A DNA stretch of 64,000 bases, from positions 2,232,001 to 2,296,000 of the forward strand of contig CAVYOE010000001.1 of assembly GCA_963770155.1 (NCBI GenBank), in the 5' to 3' direction. The notes under the pieces are model-generated. The model saw only the letters and a list, made by a program, of their open reading frames with translations, was not told where the DNA came from and made no database searches. Within the stretch, counting starts at the first letter, position 1; the number at the start of each line of letters is the position of its first letter. Origin of the DNA: CAVYOE01 sp963770155. GTDB lineage: Bacteria; Actinomycetota; Thermoleophilia; Solirubrobacterales; 70-9. Shown in pieces: positions 1-7,376 of the stretch. The position numbers and the translations under genes were made by a program.

Positions 1-298
1 GGGCGGCCTCGCGGGTGGGCTGGGCGCTCGGCAGTTCCTCCTCGGAGAGAGTCGGTGCATCACTGTCGATCTGGGAGATGGCGACGACGCTGACGACCGC
101 GAGCATCGCCAGCCCGGCTGCCGCCGGCGCAAGCTGGCGCAGCCGTAGCTGCGGCAAGCGAACCCCGCGCCGCTCGCCGCCGCTCCGGCCCGGAAAACCG
201 TCGGCGGCGCGGCGGTCGAGCCCGGCGGCGAACGCCGGTTCCGGCAGGGGCCGGATCGCGCGCAGTTCGGCGGTCAGTTGCTCTTCAGTCAGCCTCAT
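1..298 (-). CDS. Membrane-anchored protein downstream of an ECF sigma factor, N-terminal part only
   Basis: Partial gene running off the left edge. The visible 99 residues begin MRLTEEQLTAELRAIRP, have an Arg- and Gly-rich cytoplasmic stretch (about residues 28-55), then one hydrophobic segment (about 57-76) followed by an acidic, presumably extracytoplasmic stretch. A sigma gene followed at once by a single-pass protein is the usual arrangement of an ECF sigma factor and its regulator, so an anti-sigma-like or DUF4349-type protein is my best guess; no zinc-binding anti-sigma motif is visible in the part shown. The sigma stop codon lies 14 bases upstream. I chose ATG at 298 because GAGGAAG lies nine bases before it; an in-frame ATG at 307 sits directly on that sequence and is less likely. 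Confidence 0.6.
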   Translation of the reverse strand, partial: MRLTEEQLTAELRAIRPLPEPAFAAGLDRRAADGFPGRSGGERRGVRLPQLRLRQLAPAAAGLAMLAVVSVVAISQIDSDAPTLSEEELPSAQPTREAA

Positions 299-312
299 TT
301 TGCCCATCTTCC

Positions 313-888
313 TCACACACCTTCCTCACACAACATCCTCAGTTTCTCGATCGTTCGGTTCAGCTTGGTGCCGGCGTTCGTCTCGCTGATGCCGAGGACC
401 GCGGCGATCTCGGCGTTGCCGAGCCCGGCGAAGAATTTGAGCGCGATCAGCTCTCGCTCGCGCGGCTCGAGTGTCTCGAGCGCGCTGCTGACGACCTGAC
501 GCCGAACCGCCGCCTCGCCGGGATCCAGGCCGGGTTCAACTGCGTCGTGAGCCTGCAGCTCGGCGGTCCGCCGCCGCCGGCGCAGCTCGTCGAGGGCGGC
601 GTTGCGCGCGATCCCGAACAGCCAGGCGCGGGCAGAGCCACGCGCCGGGTCTAGCTGACGCCGCTTGCGCCAGGCCCGCTCGAACGCCTGCCCGGTCACC
701 TCCTCGGCGGCGGAACGGTCCCGAAGCAGCCCGGCCGCGTAGGAGTAGACGTCGTCGCGGCTGGTGCGATAGAGCTGCTCGAAGCCGGCCTCCGCCGACA
801 CCTCGCCGGCACGGGGAGCCTCGCTCGCCGGAGCTGTCGCCACTGCTTCGCTCACACGGGTACTACGGCGTCGCCGTCGCTTCATCAC
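313..888 (-). CDS. ECF-type RNA polymerase sigma factor (sigma-70 family)
   Basis: 191 residues, the usual size for an extracytoplasmic-function sigma factor that directs RNA polymerase to a small regulon. After a basic, low-complexity N-terminus (about 1-35), region 2 runs from FEQLYRTSRDDVYSYAAGLL to DELRRRRR (about 36-103) and includes the ARAWLFGIARNAALDELRR signature. Region 4 (about 133-185) has the helix-turn-helix ERELIALKFFAGLGNAEIAA. The gene lies 21 bases behind bioA on the same strand, so it may be read partly from the biotin operon, and it is directly followed by a membrane protein that could be its partner. Two adjacent ATG codons (888, 885) are possible starts. What signal it answers cannot be told from sequence. 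Confidence 0.88.
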   Translation of the reverse strand: MMKRRRRRSTRVSEAVATAPASEAPRAGEVSAEAGFEQLYRTSRDDVYSYAAGLLRDRSAAEEVTGQAFERAWRKRRQLDPARGSARAWLFGIARNAALDELRRRRRTAELQAHDAVEPGLDPGEAAVRRQVVSSALETLEPRERELIALKFFAGLGNAEIAAVLGISETNAGTKLNRTIEKLRMLCEEGV

Positions 889-909
889 ACCGGAAGTATC
901 GGCTGTGAG

Positions 910-2259
910 CTAGGCGGCTTGCGCGAGCGACTCGGAGGCGAGCCGGGTGGCTGGGAGGTCCGCGCCGCTGCCCGAGCAGGCGGCCGTGACCGATTCTGCC
1001 GTGATTGCGACCAGCCGCTGCAGCTGCGCCTTGGAGATCGCCAGCGGCGGCATCAGCACGACCACGTCACCGAGAGGCCGGACGATCGCGCCTCGGCGGC
1101 GCGCCTCCAGCGTGACGCGGTGGCCGAGGCGGAGGGCGGGATCGTGCTCGCCGAGGTCGATTCCGGCCATTAACCCGCACTGTCTGACCTCAGCCACCTC
1201 CGGCATCTCCTCGACACCCGCGAGAAGCTCTTCGAGCAGGCGAACCTTCGGCTGCAGGCGGACCAGCGTCCGCTCCTCGTCGAATGCATCAAGCGACGCA
1301 ATCGCGGCCGCGCACGCGAGCGGGTTGCCCGTGTAGGTATGGCCGTGGTAGAAGGTCCGGAAATCCTCGGCGACGCCGAGGAAGCCCTCGTAGATCCGCT
1401 CGGTGGTTAGAGTCGCGGCCAGCGGCATGTAGCCGCCGGTGAGCCCTTTGGCGAGGCAGAGGAAGTCGGGTGCGACCCGCTCCTGCTCACAGGCGAACAT
1501 GGTCCCGGTTCGGCCGAAGCCGGTCGCGACCTCGTCGCAGATGAGCAGGATTCCGTGCTGGTCTGTGAGATCGCGGACGGCCCGCAGGTAGCCCGGGGGA
1601 TGCAGAAGCATGCCCGCCGCTCCCTGGACCAGCGGTTCGACCACCACCGCCGCGATCTCCTCCTCGTGGCGGTCGAGGGTCGCTGCCATCGCGTCTACGT
1701 CGCCGGGTTCGACCGTGTGGGTGCCGAACAGCAGTGAGCGGAACTTGGAGTGGAAGAGATCGATACCGCCGAGCGAGACCGATCCGATGGTGTCGCCGTG
1801 GTAAGCGTCCCGCAGGGAGACGAATGAGGTCCGGCGAACGTGCTGGCCGCCGCGCTGCTGCCAGTACTGGAACGCCATCTTCAGCGCCACTTCGACCGCG
1901 GTGGATCCCGAGTCCGAATAGAAGACCCGGTTCAGCGGCGCCGGGGCGATCTCGATCAGGCGCCGGGCCAGCTCCTCGGCGGGGGGGTGGGTGAGGCCGA
2001 GCATGGTCGTGTGCGCGACCCGCCCCAACTGCTCGCCCAGGGCGGCGTCGATCCCCGGATGCCGGTGCCCGTGGACGTTGCACCACAGCGACGAGACGCC
2101 GTCGAGGTAGCGGTTGCCCTCGGTGTCGATCAGCTCGCAACCTTCGGCGCCGGCGATCGTGAGGCGGTCCTGTTCCCAGTCCCGCATCTGGGTGAACGGA
2201 TGCCAGAGATGGCTCTGATCCAGCTGACCCCGATCCAGCTGAGCCTCTCTCTGCCTCAT
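910..2259 (-). CDS. bioA: Adenosylmethionine-8-amino-7-oxononanoate aminotransferase
   Basis: PLP-dependent class III aminotransferase that turns 8-amino-7-oxononanoate (KAPA) into 7,8-diaminononanoate in biotin synthesis, using S-adenosylmethionine as amino donor. 449 residues, normal for BioA. Seen in sequence: the N-terminal HLWHPFTQM motif that is characteristic of BioA, SLWCNVHGHRHP, the glycine-rich FYSDSGSTAVEVALK, the PLP-aspartate motif LICDEVATGFGRTG, and the Schiff-base lysine in CLAKGLTGGYMP (Lys271). The open frame extends upstream to 2391 but that part would overlap bioD and reads as Arg/Ser-rich noise, so ATG at 2259 is taken as start, 34 bases after the bioD stop. Last biosynthetic gene of the operon. 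Confidence 0.93.
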   Translation of the reverse strand: MRQREAQLDRGQLDQSHLWHPFTQMRDWEQDRLTIAGAEGCELIDTEGNRYLDGVSSLWCNVHGHRHPGIDAALGEQLGRVAHTTMLGLTHPPAEELARRLIEIAPAPLNRVFYSDSGSTAVEVALKMAFQYWQQRGGQHVRRTSFVSLRDAYHGDTIGSVSLGGIDLFHSKFRSLLFGTHTVEPGDVDAMAATLDRHEEEIAAVVVEPLVQGAAGMLLHPPGYLRAVRDLTDQHGILLICDEVATGFGRTGTMFACEQERVAPDFLCLAKGLTGGYMPLAATLTTERIYEGFLGVAEDFRTFYHGHTYTGNPLACAAAIASLDAFDEERTLVRLQPKVRLLEELLAGVEEMPEVAEVRQCGLMAGIDLGEHDPALRLGHRVTLEARRRGAIVRPLGDVVVLMPPLAISKAQLQRLVAITAESVTAACSGSGADLPATRLASESLAQAA

Positions 2260-2293
2260 CGATGCCGGACGATAGGAACCGACTCGGCCGGAA

Positions 2294-2932
2294 TCAGGCA
2301 CTGAGAGAGACCGGAATTTGCGGCGCAAGCCGAGGCAGAACCCGGACCTCGACCCCGCCCGTGGCGGCGATCGTCTCCCGGTTTGACTCATGCATCGCGC
2401 TCGGCCGCTCCGGCCATGGGGTCAGCACCACCGAGTCGAGCTCGAGCCGGGTGGCGCGAACCGCCTCGATCGTGAGCAGCGTGTGGTTGATCGTGCCGAG
2501 CTCGGGGGAGGCTGCGATCACCACCGGCAGGCCGAGGTCGGCCGCGAAGTCGCGCACCAGGTAGCCCGGTGACAACGGCACCAGGAACCCGCCGACCCCC
2601 TCGCAGACGAGGAAATCAGCGCTGCCGGCCGCCAGCGCGGCACCGGCGAGCAGCCGGGCCGGATCGATCTTCTCGCCGGCCAGGTCGGCGGCAAGGTGGG
2701 GCGAGACAGCGGGCCCGTAGCGGTAGGGAGCGACCTCATCGTCCGCCTGGTCTGAAGCAGCCGCGGCGCGGAGCCGTTCGACGTCGCCGGCCCCGGGCTC
2801 GTGGAGGCCGGTGACCACCGGCTTGAAAACGGACACGCGCTTGCCCGCCGCCGCGTGTTCGCTGGCGATCTCGCAGGCAACCACCGTCTTGCCGACCTCG
2901 GTGCCGGTACCGGTGACGAAGACGCCGTTCAC
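2294..2932 (-). CDS. bioD: Dethiobiotin synthetase
   Basis: ATP-dependent carboxylase that closes the ureido ring, converting 7,8-diaminononanoate and CO2 to dethiobiotin. 212 residues, as expected. The P-loop GTGTEVGKT is at residues 8-16, and FKPVVTG, CEGVGGFLVPL and PVVIAASPELGTINHTLL match the substrate- and nucleotide-binding regions of the BioD fold. The start codon ATG overlaps the last four bases of bioF, so translation is probably coupled. It is the penultimate step before BioB inserts sulfur. Confidence 0.94.
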   Translation of the reverse strand: MNGVFVTGTGTEVGKTVVACEIASEHAAAGKRVSVFKPVVTGLHEPGAGDVERLRAAAASDQADDEVAPYRYGPAVSPHLAADLAGEKIDPARLLAGAALAAGSADFLVCEGVGGFLVPLSPGYLVRDFAADLGLPVVIAASPELGTINHTLLTIEAVRATRLELDSVVLTPWPERPSAMHESNRETIAATGGVEVRVLPRLAPQIPVSLSA

Positions 2933-4131
2933 GCCGCGAGCTTCAGCGGCTGGCCGGGGTCCTCGGGTCTCTCGATGCCGAGCTCACGAGCCGCCGCCCC
3001 GATCACCTTCGCAGCCCTGCGCAGCTCGGCGACCCGGTGGGTCGCCATCGTGGTCAGCCGCAGCCTGCAGGTGCCCGCGGCCACCGTCGGGGGACGGATC
3101 GCCTGGGCGAAGATGCCGCGCTCGAGCACCCGCTCGCACAGGGCGACCGTCGCCTCGGCTTCACCGACGATTACAGGGACGACCTGGGTTTCCGAGTTGC
3201 CCAGCTCGAGGCCTTGCTCGCGGAGCTCAGTCCGCAAAGCCTCCGCGTTGGCGGCGAGGCGCTCGACCCGCTTCGGACGCGAGGCAAGCAGCTCCAGCGC
3301 TGCGATACCGCTCGCCACGACGCTGGGTGGCAGCCCGGTGGAGAAGACGAAGGTGCGTGCTGCGTTCAACAGGTATTCGGTGACCCAGGCCGAGCCGCAG
3401 ACGAAAGCACCGTATCCCCCGAGTGCCTTGCCCAGAGTTCCGACGATTGCGTCGACCTCGCCGGTCAGGCCCGCAGCCGCCACCGTGCCGCGCCCGCCGG
3501 GACCGATCGTCCCGATCGCATGCGCCTCATCGACCATCAGCCGCACCTCGTGCTTGCGGGCGAGCTCGAGCAGCTCGGGAAGCGGAGCCAGGTCGCCGTC
3601 CATCGAGAACAGGCCGTCGGTGACGATCAGCGACGCGCGCTTGCCTGCTTGTCGCAACCCCCAGGCGAGGTGCTCGGTATCGCAGTGGCGGTAGACAAAG
3701 ACCTCGGCCTTCGCCAGCCGGCAGCCATCGATGATGGAAGCGTGGTTGAGCTCGTCGGAGAAGACGACCTCCCGCTCGCGCGCCAGCGCCGCGATCGTGC
3801 CGGTGTTGGCGAGGTAGCCCGAGCCGAACAGCAGAGCCGATTCGTAGCCCGTGAAGTCTGCGAGGCGCGACTCGAGCCTGCCGTGAAGGCCCATGTTTCC
3901 CGAGATCAGGCGGGAGGCACCGGCGCCGGTTCCGAGGCGCATCGATGCCTCGGCGGCTGCCCCACGAACCCGGGGATGGTCAGCCAGCCCGAGGTAGTTG
4001 TTGGAGCAGAGCAGCAGCACCGGACGGCCGTCCAGCTCGACCCGCGGCCCCTGGGGCCCACCGATCACCCGCATCCGCCGCAGCAGTCCCTCGTTCTCGA
4101 GCTCGGCCAGCCGAGTCTCGAGATCCAGCAT
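2929..4131 (-). CDS. bioF: 8-amino-7-oxononanoate synthase
   Basis: PLP enzyme of the alpha-oxoamine synthase family; condenses L-alanine with pimeloyl-ACP or pimeloyl-CoA to give KAPA, the first committed ring-building step of biotin synthesis. 400 residues. Diagnostic features: LLLCSNNYLGLADHPRV near the N-terminus (about 38-55), MVDEAHAIGTIGPGGRG (about 199-214) with the PLP-pyridine-binding Asp and His, and the Schiff-base Lys235 in VGTLGKALGGYGAF. It overlaps bioB by one base and bioD by four. No bioC, bioH, bioW or bioI is visible nearby, so the source of the pimeloyl group is not encoded in this operon by a known gene. Confidence 0.94.
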   Translation of the reverse strand: MLDLETRLAELENEGLLRRMRVIGGPQGPRVELDGRPVLLLCSNNYLGLADHPRVRGAAAEASMRLGTGAGASRLISGNMGLHGRLESRLADFTGYESALLFGSGYLANTGTIAALAREREVVFSDELNHASIIDGCRLAKAEVFVYRHCDTEHLAWGLRQAGKRASLIVTDGLFSMDGDLAPLPELLELARKHEVRLMVDEAHAIGTIGPGGRGTVAAAGLTGEVDAIVGTLGKALGGYGAFVCGSAWVTEYLLNAARTFVFSTGLPPSVVASGIAALELLASRPKRVERLAANAEALRTELREQGLELGNSETQVVPVIVGEAEATVALCERVLERGIFAQAIRPPTVAAGTCRLRLTTMATHRVAELRRAAKVIGAAARELGIERPEDPGQPLKLAA

Positions 4132-5288
4132 CAGTCTCCCCAGCCGGCCGGCGCCTTCTCCTCCGACGCAGCCTTCGGGTAGGGCGGCGGCTTTGCCTTT
4201 TTCTTTACGACTCGCAACTGGGTCGAGGGATCCCAGAAGTTGGCGTCGGCCTGGCTGTCGATCAGCTCATCGACCGGGGTGGGAGGGGCCTCACCCTCGA
4301 GCCAGCCCGAGCGGTTGTCGGGCCGGGGGTTGGCGCCGTTGTCGTCCTGCCGCGCGACGTTGAGGCCGAGCTCCTCGAACATCTCGCGGTCCTCGGAAGG
4401 CTCGACCCCGAGCGTGGTCAGGAAGTTCCCCATCATCACGCCGTTCAGGCCTGCCTTGACCGCGAGCGGCTGCAGTTTGCCGATGTTCTCGACCCGGCCG
4501 CCGCAAAGCCGGAAGAGGGCGTCCGGGAGGATCAGGCGAAAGATCGCGATCCATTTGACCACCTCCCACGGGTCCATCAGCTCTCGGTCCCCGAACTTGG
4601 TTCCCTCCCGGGGGTTCAACAGGTTGATCGGGACAGAGGTCGGGTTGATCTCGGCCAGCTCGAACGCCATCTCGACCCGTTGCCGCGGCGTTTCCCCGAG
4701 GTTGAGAATGCCGCCGACGCAGGTCTCAAGCCCCGCTTCTCTGACCGCGTCGATGGTGCGGATCCGGCCCTCGTAGCGGACCGTGGTCGTCACCTCGTCG
4801 TAATACGAACGTGCCGTCTCGACGTTGTGATGGACGCGCTGGATTCCCGCTTCCTTGAGCTGCTGGGCCCGCTCCGCCGACATGTGGCCGATCGAGGCGC
4901 AGCGCTTCAGGTTGGTCTGCTCGGCGACCAGCTTGGCGCCCTCGAGAATCCTCTTGAAGTCGCGCTTGGAGAGACCCTGGCCCTGGGTCACCATGCAGAA
5001 GCGGTGGGCCCCGGCAGCCTCGGCCGCCTTCGCGTGCTCGAGGATCTGCTCGGGCTCCATCATCGCGTGCATCGGCGTGTCGGCCTCGGCATAGCGCGAC
5101 TGCGCGCAGAAGCCGCAGTCCTCGGCGCAGCCGCCCGACTTGGCGTTGACGAGCGAGCACATGTCGGTCGAGTCGCCGAAGTTCTCCTGCCGAACCTCCC
5201 AGGCCCGCTCGACCAACGCGGTGATCTCCTCCTGCGAGGAGAGCTCCCCGAGCGCGAGCGCCTCATCAAAGCCGATCAGCGGCGGCAC
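4131..5288 (-). CDS. bioB: Biotin synthase (radical SAM)
   Basis: Inserts sulfur between C6 and C9 of dethiobiotin. The radical-SAM cluster motif is SGGCAEDCGFCAQSRY, with Cys54, Cys58 and Cys61 binding the 4Fe-4S cluster; downstream HHNVETARSYYDEV, CVGGILNLGETPRQR and INLLNPREGTKF are typical BioB blocks. At 385 residues it is 40-60 longer than the common BioB, the extra being a C-terminal tail after about residue 330 that is rich in Pro and Lys (KKKAKPPPYPKAASEEKAP). The tail is lineage-specific as far as I can tell. bioF follows with a one-base overlap; an enoyl-CoA hydratase gene ends 30 bases upstream. Confidence 0.94.
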   Translation of the reverse strand: MPPLIGFDEALALGELSSQEEITALVERAWEVRQENFGDSTDMCSLVNAKSGGCAEDCGFCAQSRYAEADTPMHAMMEPEQILEHAKAAEAAGAHRFCMVTQGQGLSKRDFKRILEGAKLVAEQTNLKRCASIGHMSAERAQQLKEAGIQRVHHNVETARSYYDEVTTTVRYEGRIRTIDAVREAGLETCVGGILNLGETPRQRVEMAFELAEINPTSVPINLLNPREGTKFGDRELMDPWEVVKWIAIFRLILPDALFRLCGGRVENIGKLQPLAVKAGLNGVMMGNFLTTLGVEPSEDREMFEELGLNVARQDDNGANPRPDNRSGWLEGEAPPTPVDELIDSQADANFWDPSTQLRVVKKKAKPPPYPKAASEEKAPAGWGD

Positions 5289-5318
5289 GAGCGGGAGGCT
5301 AGGCGCGGCGCCGGACGG

Positions 5319-6110
5319 CTAGCGGCCTTTCCAGTTTGGCTTCCGCTTCTCGGCGAAGGCCTTGATCCCCTCGCGGAAGTCCTCGGAGCTGAAGCACGAC
5401 TCGCGCAGCTCGACCAGTTCCTTTTCCTGTTCCTCGGTCAGGGTCGGATGGGCGGCGAGGGTGTTGATCGCGCGCTTGTTGCCCTGCATCGAGATCGGCG
5501 CATTGGCGGCGATCGCCGCAGCCAGCTCCAGGGCCTCGGCCTCGAGCTCGTCGCCGTCGAGCACGTCGTGGACAAGGCCGATGTGCTCGGCACGTGCGGC
5601 GCTGATCGTCTCGCCGAGCAGGAAGAGCTCCTTGGTGCGCGGCACCCCGATCGCCTCGATGAACCGGCGCAGGCCGGTGTGTCCGTAGATCAACCCCAGC
5701 TTCGCCGGCGGCATTCCGAGCTTGGCGTCGGCGGCACAGAGGCGCAGGTCACAGCAGAGGGTGAGCTCGAGCCCGCCGCCGAGCGCGTGCCCGTTGATCG
5801 CGCAGACCACCGGCCAGGGGTGGGAGGCGACGGCTTCCAATGCCTGGTGGAACGGGTGCGCCACCAGGGACTCGGCATCTTGCTCGAAACTGTCTTCCGA
5901 GATCGCCGCGATGTCGTAGCCGGCGGAGAACGCCTTCCCCTTGGCAGTGAGGACGACGCAGCGGATCTCGATCCCGCGGTCGAGGGCGGGCATCGCCTCG
6001 GCGATCGCGCCGAGGGTTTCGTGATCCAGGGCATTGCGGGCACGCGGCCGATTCAGGGTGAGCCTGGCCACGGCCTCGGCCGGGTAATCGACCTCGAGCT
6101 TGTCCGTCAC
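5319..6110 (-). CDS. Enoyl-CoA hydratase/isomerase family protein in the biotin operon
   Basis: Crotonase-fold protein of 263 residues. Visible: VARLTLNRPRARNALD at the N-terminus, FSAGYDIAAI, and the oxyanion-hole/active-site region NGHALGGGLELTLCCDLRLC, followed by AKLGLIYGHTGLRRFIEAIG and a C-terminal EGIKAFAEKRKPNWKGR typical of bacterial hydratases. The GTG start at 6110 overlaps the stop of the biotinyl-protein gene by four bases (GTGA), which argues for translational coupling; a longer reading from 6161 would run back through that gene. Substrate unknown. Its place between a biotin carrier and bioB is unusual; a role in acyl-chain turnover with the carrier protein, or in supplying a pimelate precursor, is inference only. 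Confidence 0.85.
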   Translation of the reverse strand: MTDKLEVDYPAEAVARLTLNRPRARNALDHETLGAIAEAMPALDRGIEIRCVVLTAKGKAFSAGYDIAAISEDSFEQDAESLVAHPFHQALEAVASHPWPVVCAINGHALGGGLELTLCCDLRLCAADAKLGMPPAKLGLIYGHTGLRRFIEAIGVPRTKELFLLGETISAARAEHIGLVHDVLDGDELEAEALELAAAIAANAPISMQGNKRAINTLAAHPTLTEEQEKELVELRESCFSSEDFREGIKAFAEKRKPNWKGR

Positions 6111-6319
6111 TCGAGAACGACGAGGACGTCGCCCTCGGAGACCGACTGACCCTCCTCGCACTTGATCTCGGCCACCTTGCCGTCGTCCTCGGCCTCGACC
6201 GGCATCTCCATCTTCATCGACTCGAGGATGACCAGGGTGTCGCCCTCGGAGACCTCGTCGCCGACCTTGACCTCGATCTTCCAGACGGTGCCCGTTATGT
6301 GTGCTTCGACGTCAGGCAT
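6107..6319 (-). CDS. Small biotin carboxyl carrier protein (biotinyl/lipoyl attachment domain)
   Basis: A stand-alone 70-residue biotinyl domain. The biotinylation motif is ESMKMEMP with acceptor Lys36 between two methionines, which distinguishes it from lipoyl domains; the hammerhead fold is completed by ITGTVWKIEVKVGDEVSEGD before and EGQSVSEGDVLVVLE after. Proteins of this size act as the mobile biotin arm of acyl-CoA carboxylases when the carrier is not fused to biotin carboxylase. It is the first gene of the biotin operon. ATG at 6319 gives the canonical size; an upstream in-frame ATG at 6367 would overlap the divergent glycosyltransferase start. The carboxyltransferase gene at 22893 is a possible partner (inference). 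Confidence 0.9.
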   Translation of the reverse strand: MPDVEAHITGTVWKIEVKVGDEVSEGDTLVILESMKMEMPVEAEDDGKVAEIKCEEGQSVSEGDVLVVLE

Positions 6320-6345
6320 GCGGTGGCCCGGCACAATACCCCGCC

Positions 6346-7086
6346 ATGTCCCGGGATCCGGCGACACCCCAGCAAACCCCCCGGCGAGCCGTGATCGTGG
6401 CGGCCCGGAACGAGGCTGCCAGGATCGGCGCGACCCTCTCCGCCCTCGCCGAGGCGTTCCCCGGCGCCGAGCTGGTCGTCGCGGACGACGCCTCGATCGA
6501 CGGCACCGACAACGAGGCGAGGCAGGCGGGGGCGAGAGTGGTGCGCGGCCAGCGCTCGCGCGGCAAGGGCGCCAACGTCAGCGTCGCCGCCGCGGACCTC
6601 CTGCGAAGTGCTCCCGACCGGCCGACGGTGATCCTCTGTGACGCCGATCTCGGCGCGAGTGCGGCAAAGCTGCCCGCCCTTGCCGAGGCAGTCGAGGGAG
6701 ACGAGTGCGACCTGGCGGTGGCGAAGTTTGCCCGCCGCGAGGGCGGCGGCTTCGGGATCGCGGTCGGCTACGCGCGCCGGAAAATCGAGGAGCTCTGTGG
6801 CTATCGCGCCGAGGCACCGATCTCGGGCCAGCGGGCCCTGCGGGCGGAGGTGCTCGACCGGCTGATCCCGTTCGCTCACGGCTTCGGGATGGAGCTCGGG
6901 ATGACCGTTGACGCGGTGCGTGCCGGGTACCGGGTCAGGGAGATCGAGCTGCCGCTCGAGCACCGCGCGACCACCCGCGACCTGCGCGGGTTCTGGCACC
7001 GGGGAAGGCAGCTGCGCGACTTCGTCCGGGCCGCTCGCGCACGACAAAAGGGCTCGAGCTCCGGCGGTAGTCTGGGGGGCGAATGA
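6346..7086 (+). CDS. Family 2 glycosyltransferase
   Basis: GT-A fold transferase of 246 residues that would move a sugar from a nucleotide-sugar to an acceptor. N-terminal Rossmann-like part: AVIVAARNEAARIGATLSAL and LVVADDASIDGTD; the metal-binding Asp motif is VILCDADLG (about residues 95-103). Arg-rich C-terminus without membrane helices, so cytoplasmic. Start ATG 6346 leaves 26 bases to the divergent biotin operon, so the two promoters must overlap or the messages be leaderless; an open reading from 6301 would enter the biotinyl-protein gene. The next gene overlaps by four bases. Acceptor and donor cannot be predicted. Confidence 0.82.
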   Translation: MSRDPATPQQTPRRAVIVAARNEAARIGATLSALAEAFPGAELVVADDASIDGTDNEARQAGARVVRGQRSRGKGANVSVAAADLLRSAPDRPTVILCDADLGASAAKLPALAEAVEGDECDLAVAKFARREGGGFGIAVGYARRKIEELCGYRAEAPISGQRALRAEVLDRLIPFAHGFGMELGMTVDAVRAGYRVREIELPLEHRATTRDLRGFWHRGRQLRDFVRAARARQKGSSSGGSLGGE

Positions 7087-7376
7087 CGACGCGGCGCGAC
7101 TTGAACACTTGGATGACTCACCACCCTGTCGAGGCCCTACTCGCCGCGCTCGCCTTGCTCGTGGTCACCGTGGTCGCGCGCGTCAATCCGAGCCCTGAGC
7201 TGGGGTTCGTCCTCCAGATGTTCGGGGCGGGAGGTGCACTCGGCCTGGTGGTGGCATATCTGCGCTACCGCGATGATCCGGAGGGGGACCGGTGGAGAAC
7301 AGTTGCCGAGTTCTCAGCGCTCGGACTCACCGCCGGCTTGCTTGCGGTGGCGGCAGATCTCATCGGCTTGATTTGA
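7083..7376 (+). CDS. Small membrane protein of unknown function
   Basis: 97 residues with three hydrophobic stretches (about 15-33, 41-60 and 77-96) and a short polar loop with RYRDDPEGDRWR between the second and third. ATG overlaps the glycosyltransferase stop by four bases and the stop overlaps the glpK start, so it sits inside a coupled three-gene unit. I do not recognise a family. It could be a small integral membrane partner of the glycosyltransferase, but that is only position-based. Confidence 0.7.
   Translation: MTTRRDLNTWMTHHPVEALLAALALLVVTVVARVNPSPELGFVLQMFGAGGALGLVVAYLRYRDDPEGDRWRTVAEFSALGLTAGLLAVAADLIGLI

Noticed and set aside
3945..6149. 734-codon plus-strand frame across bioF, bioB and the hydratase
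   Set aside because: Shadow of three well-supported minus-strand genes, rich in Arg and Leu, no recognisable domain.
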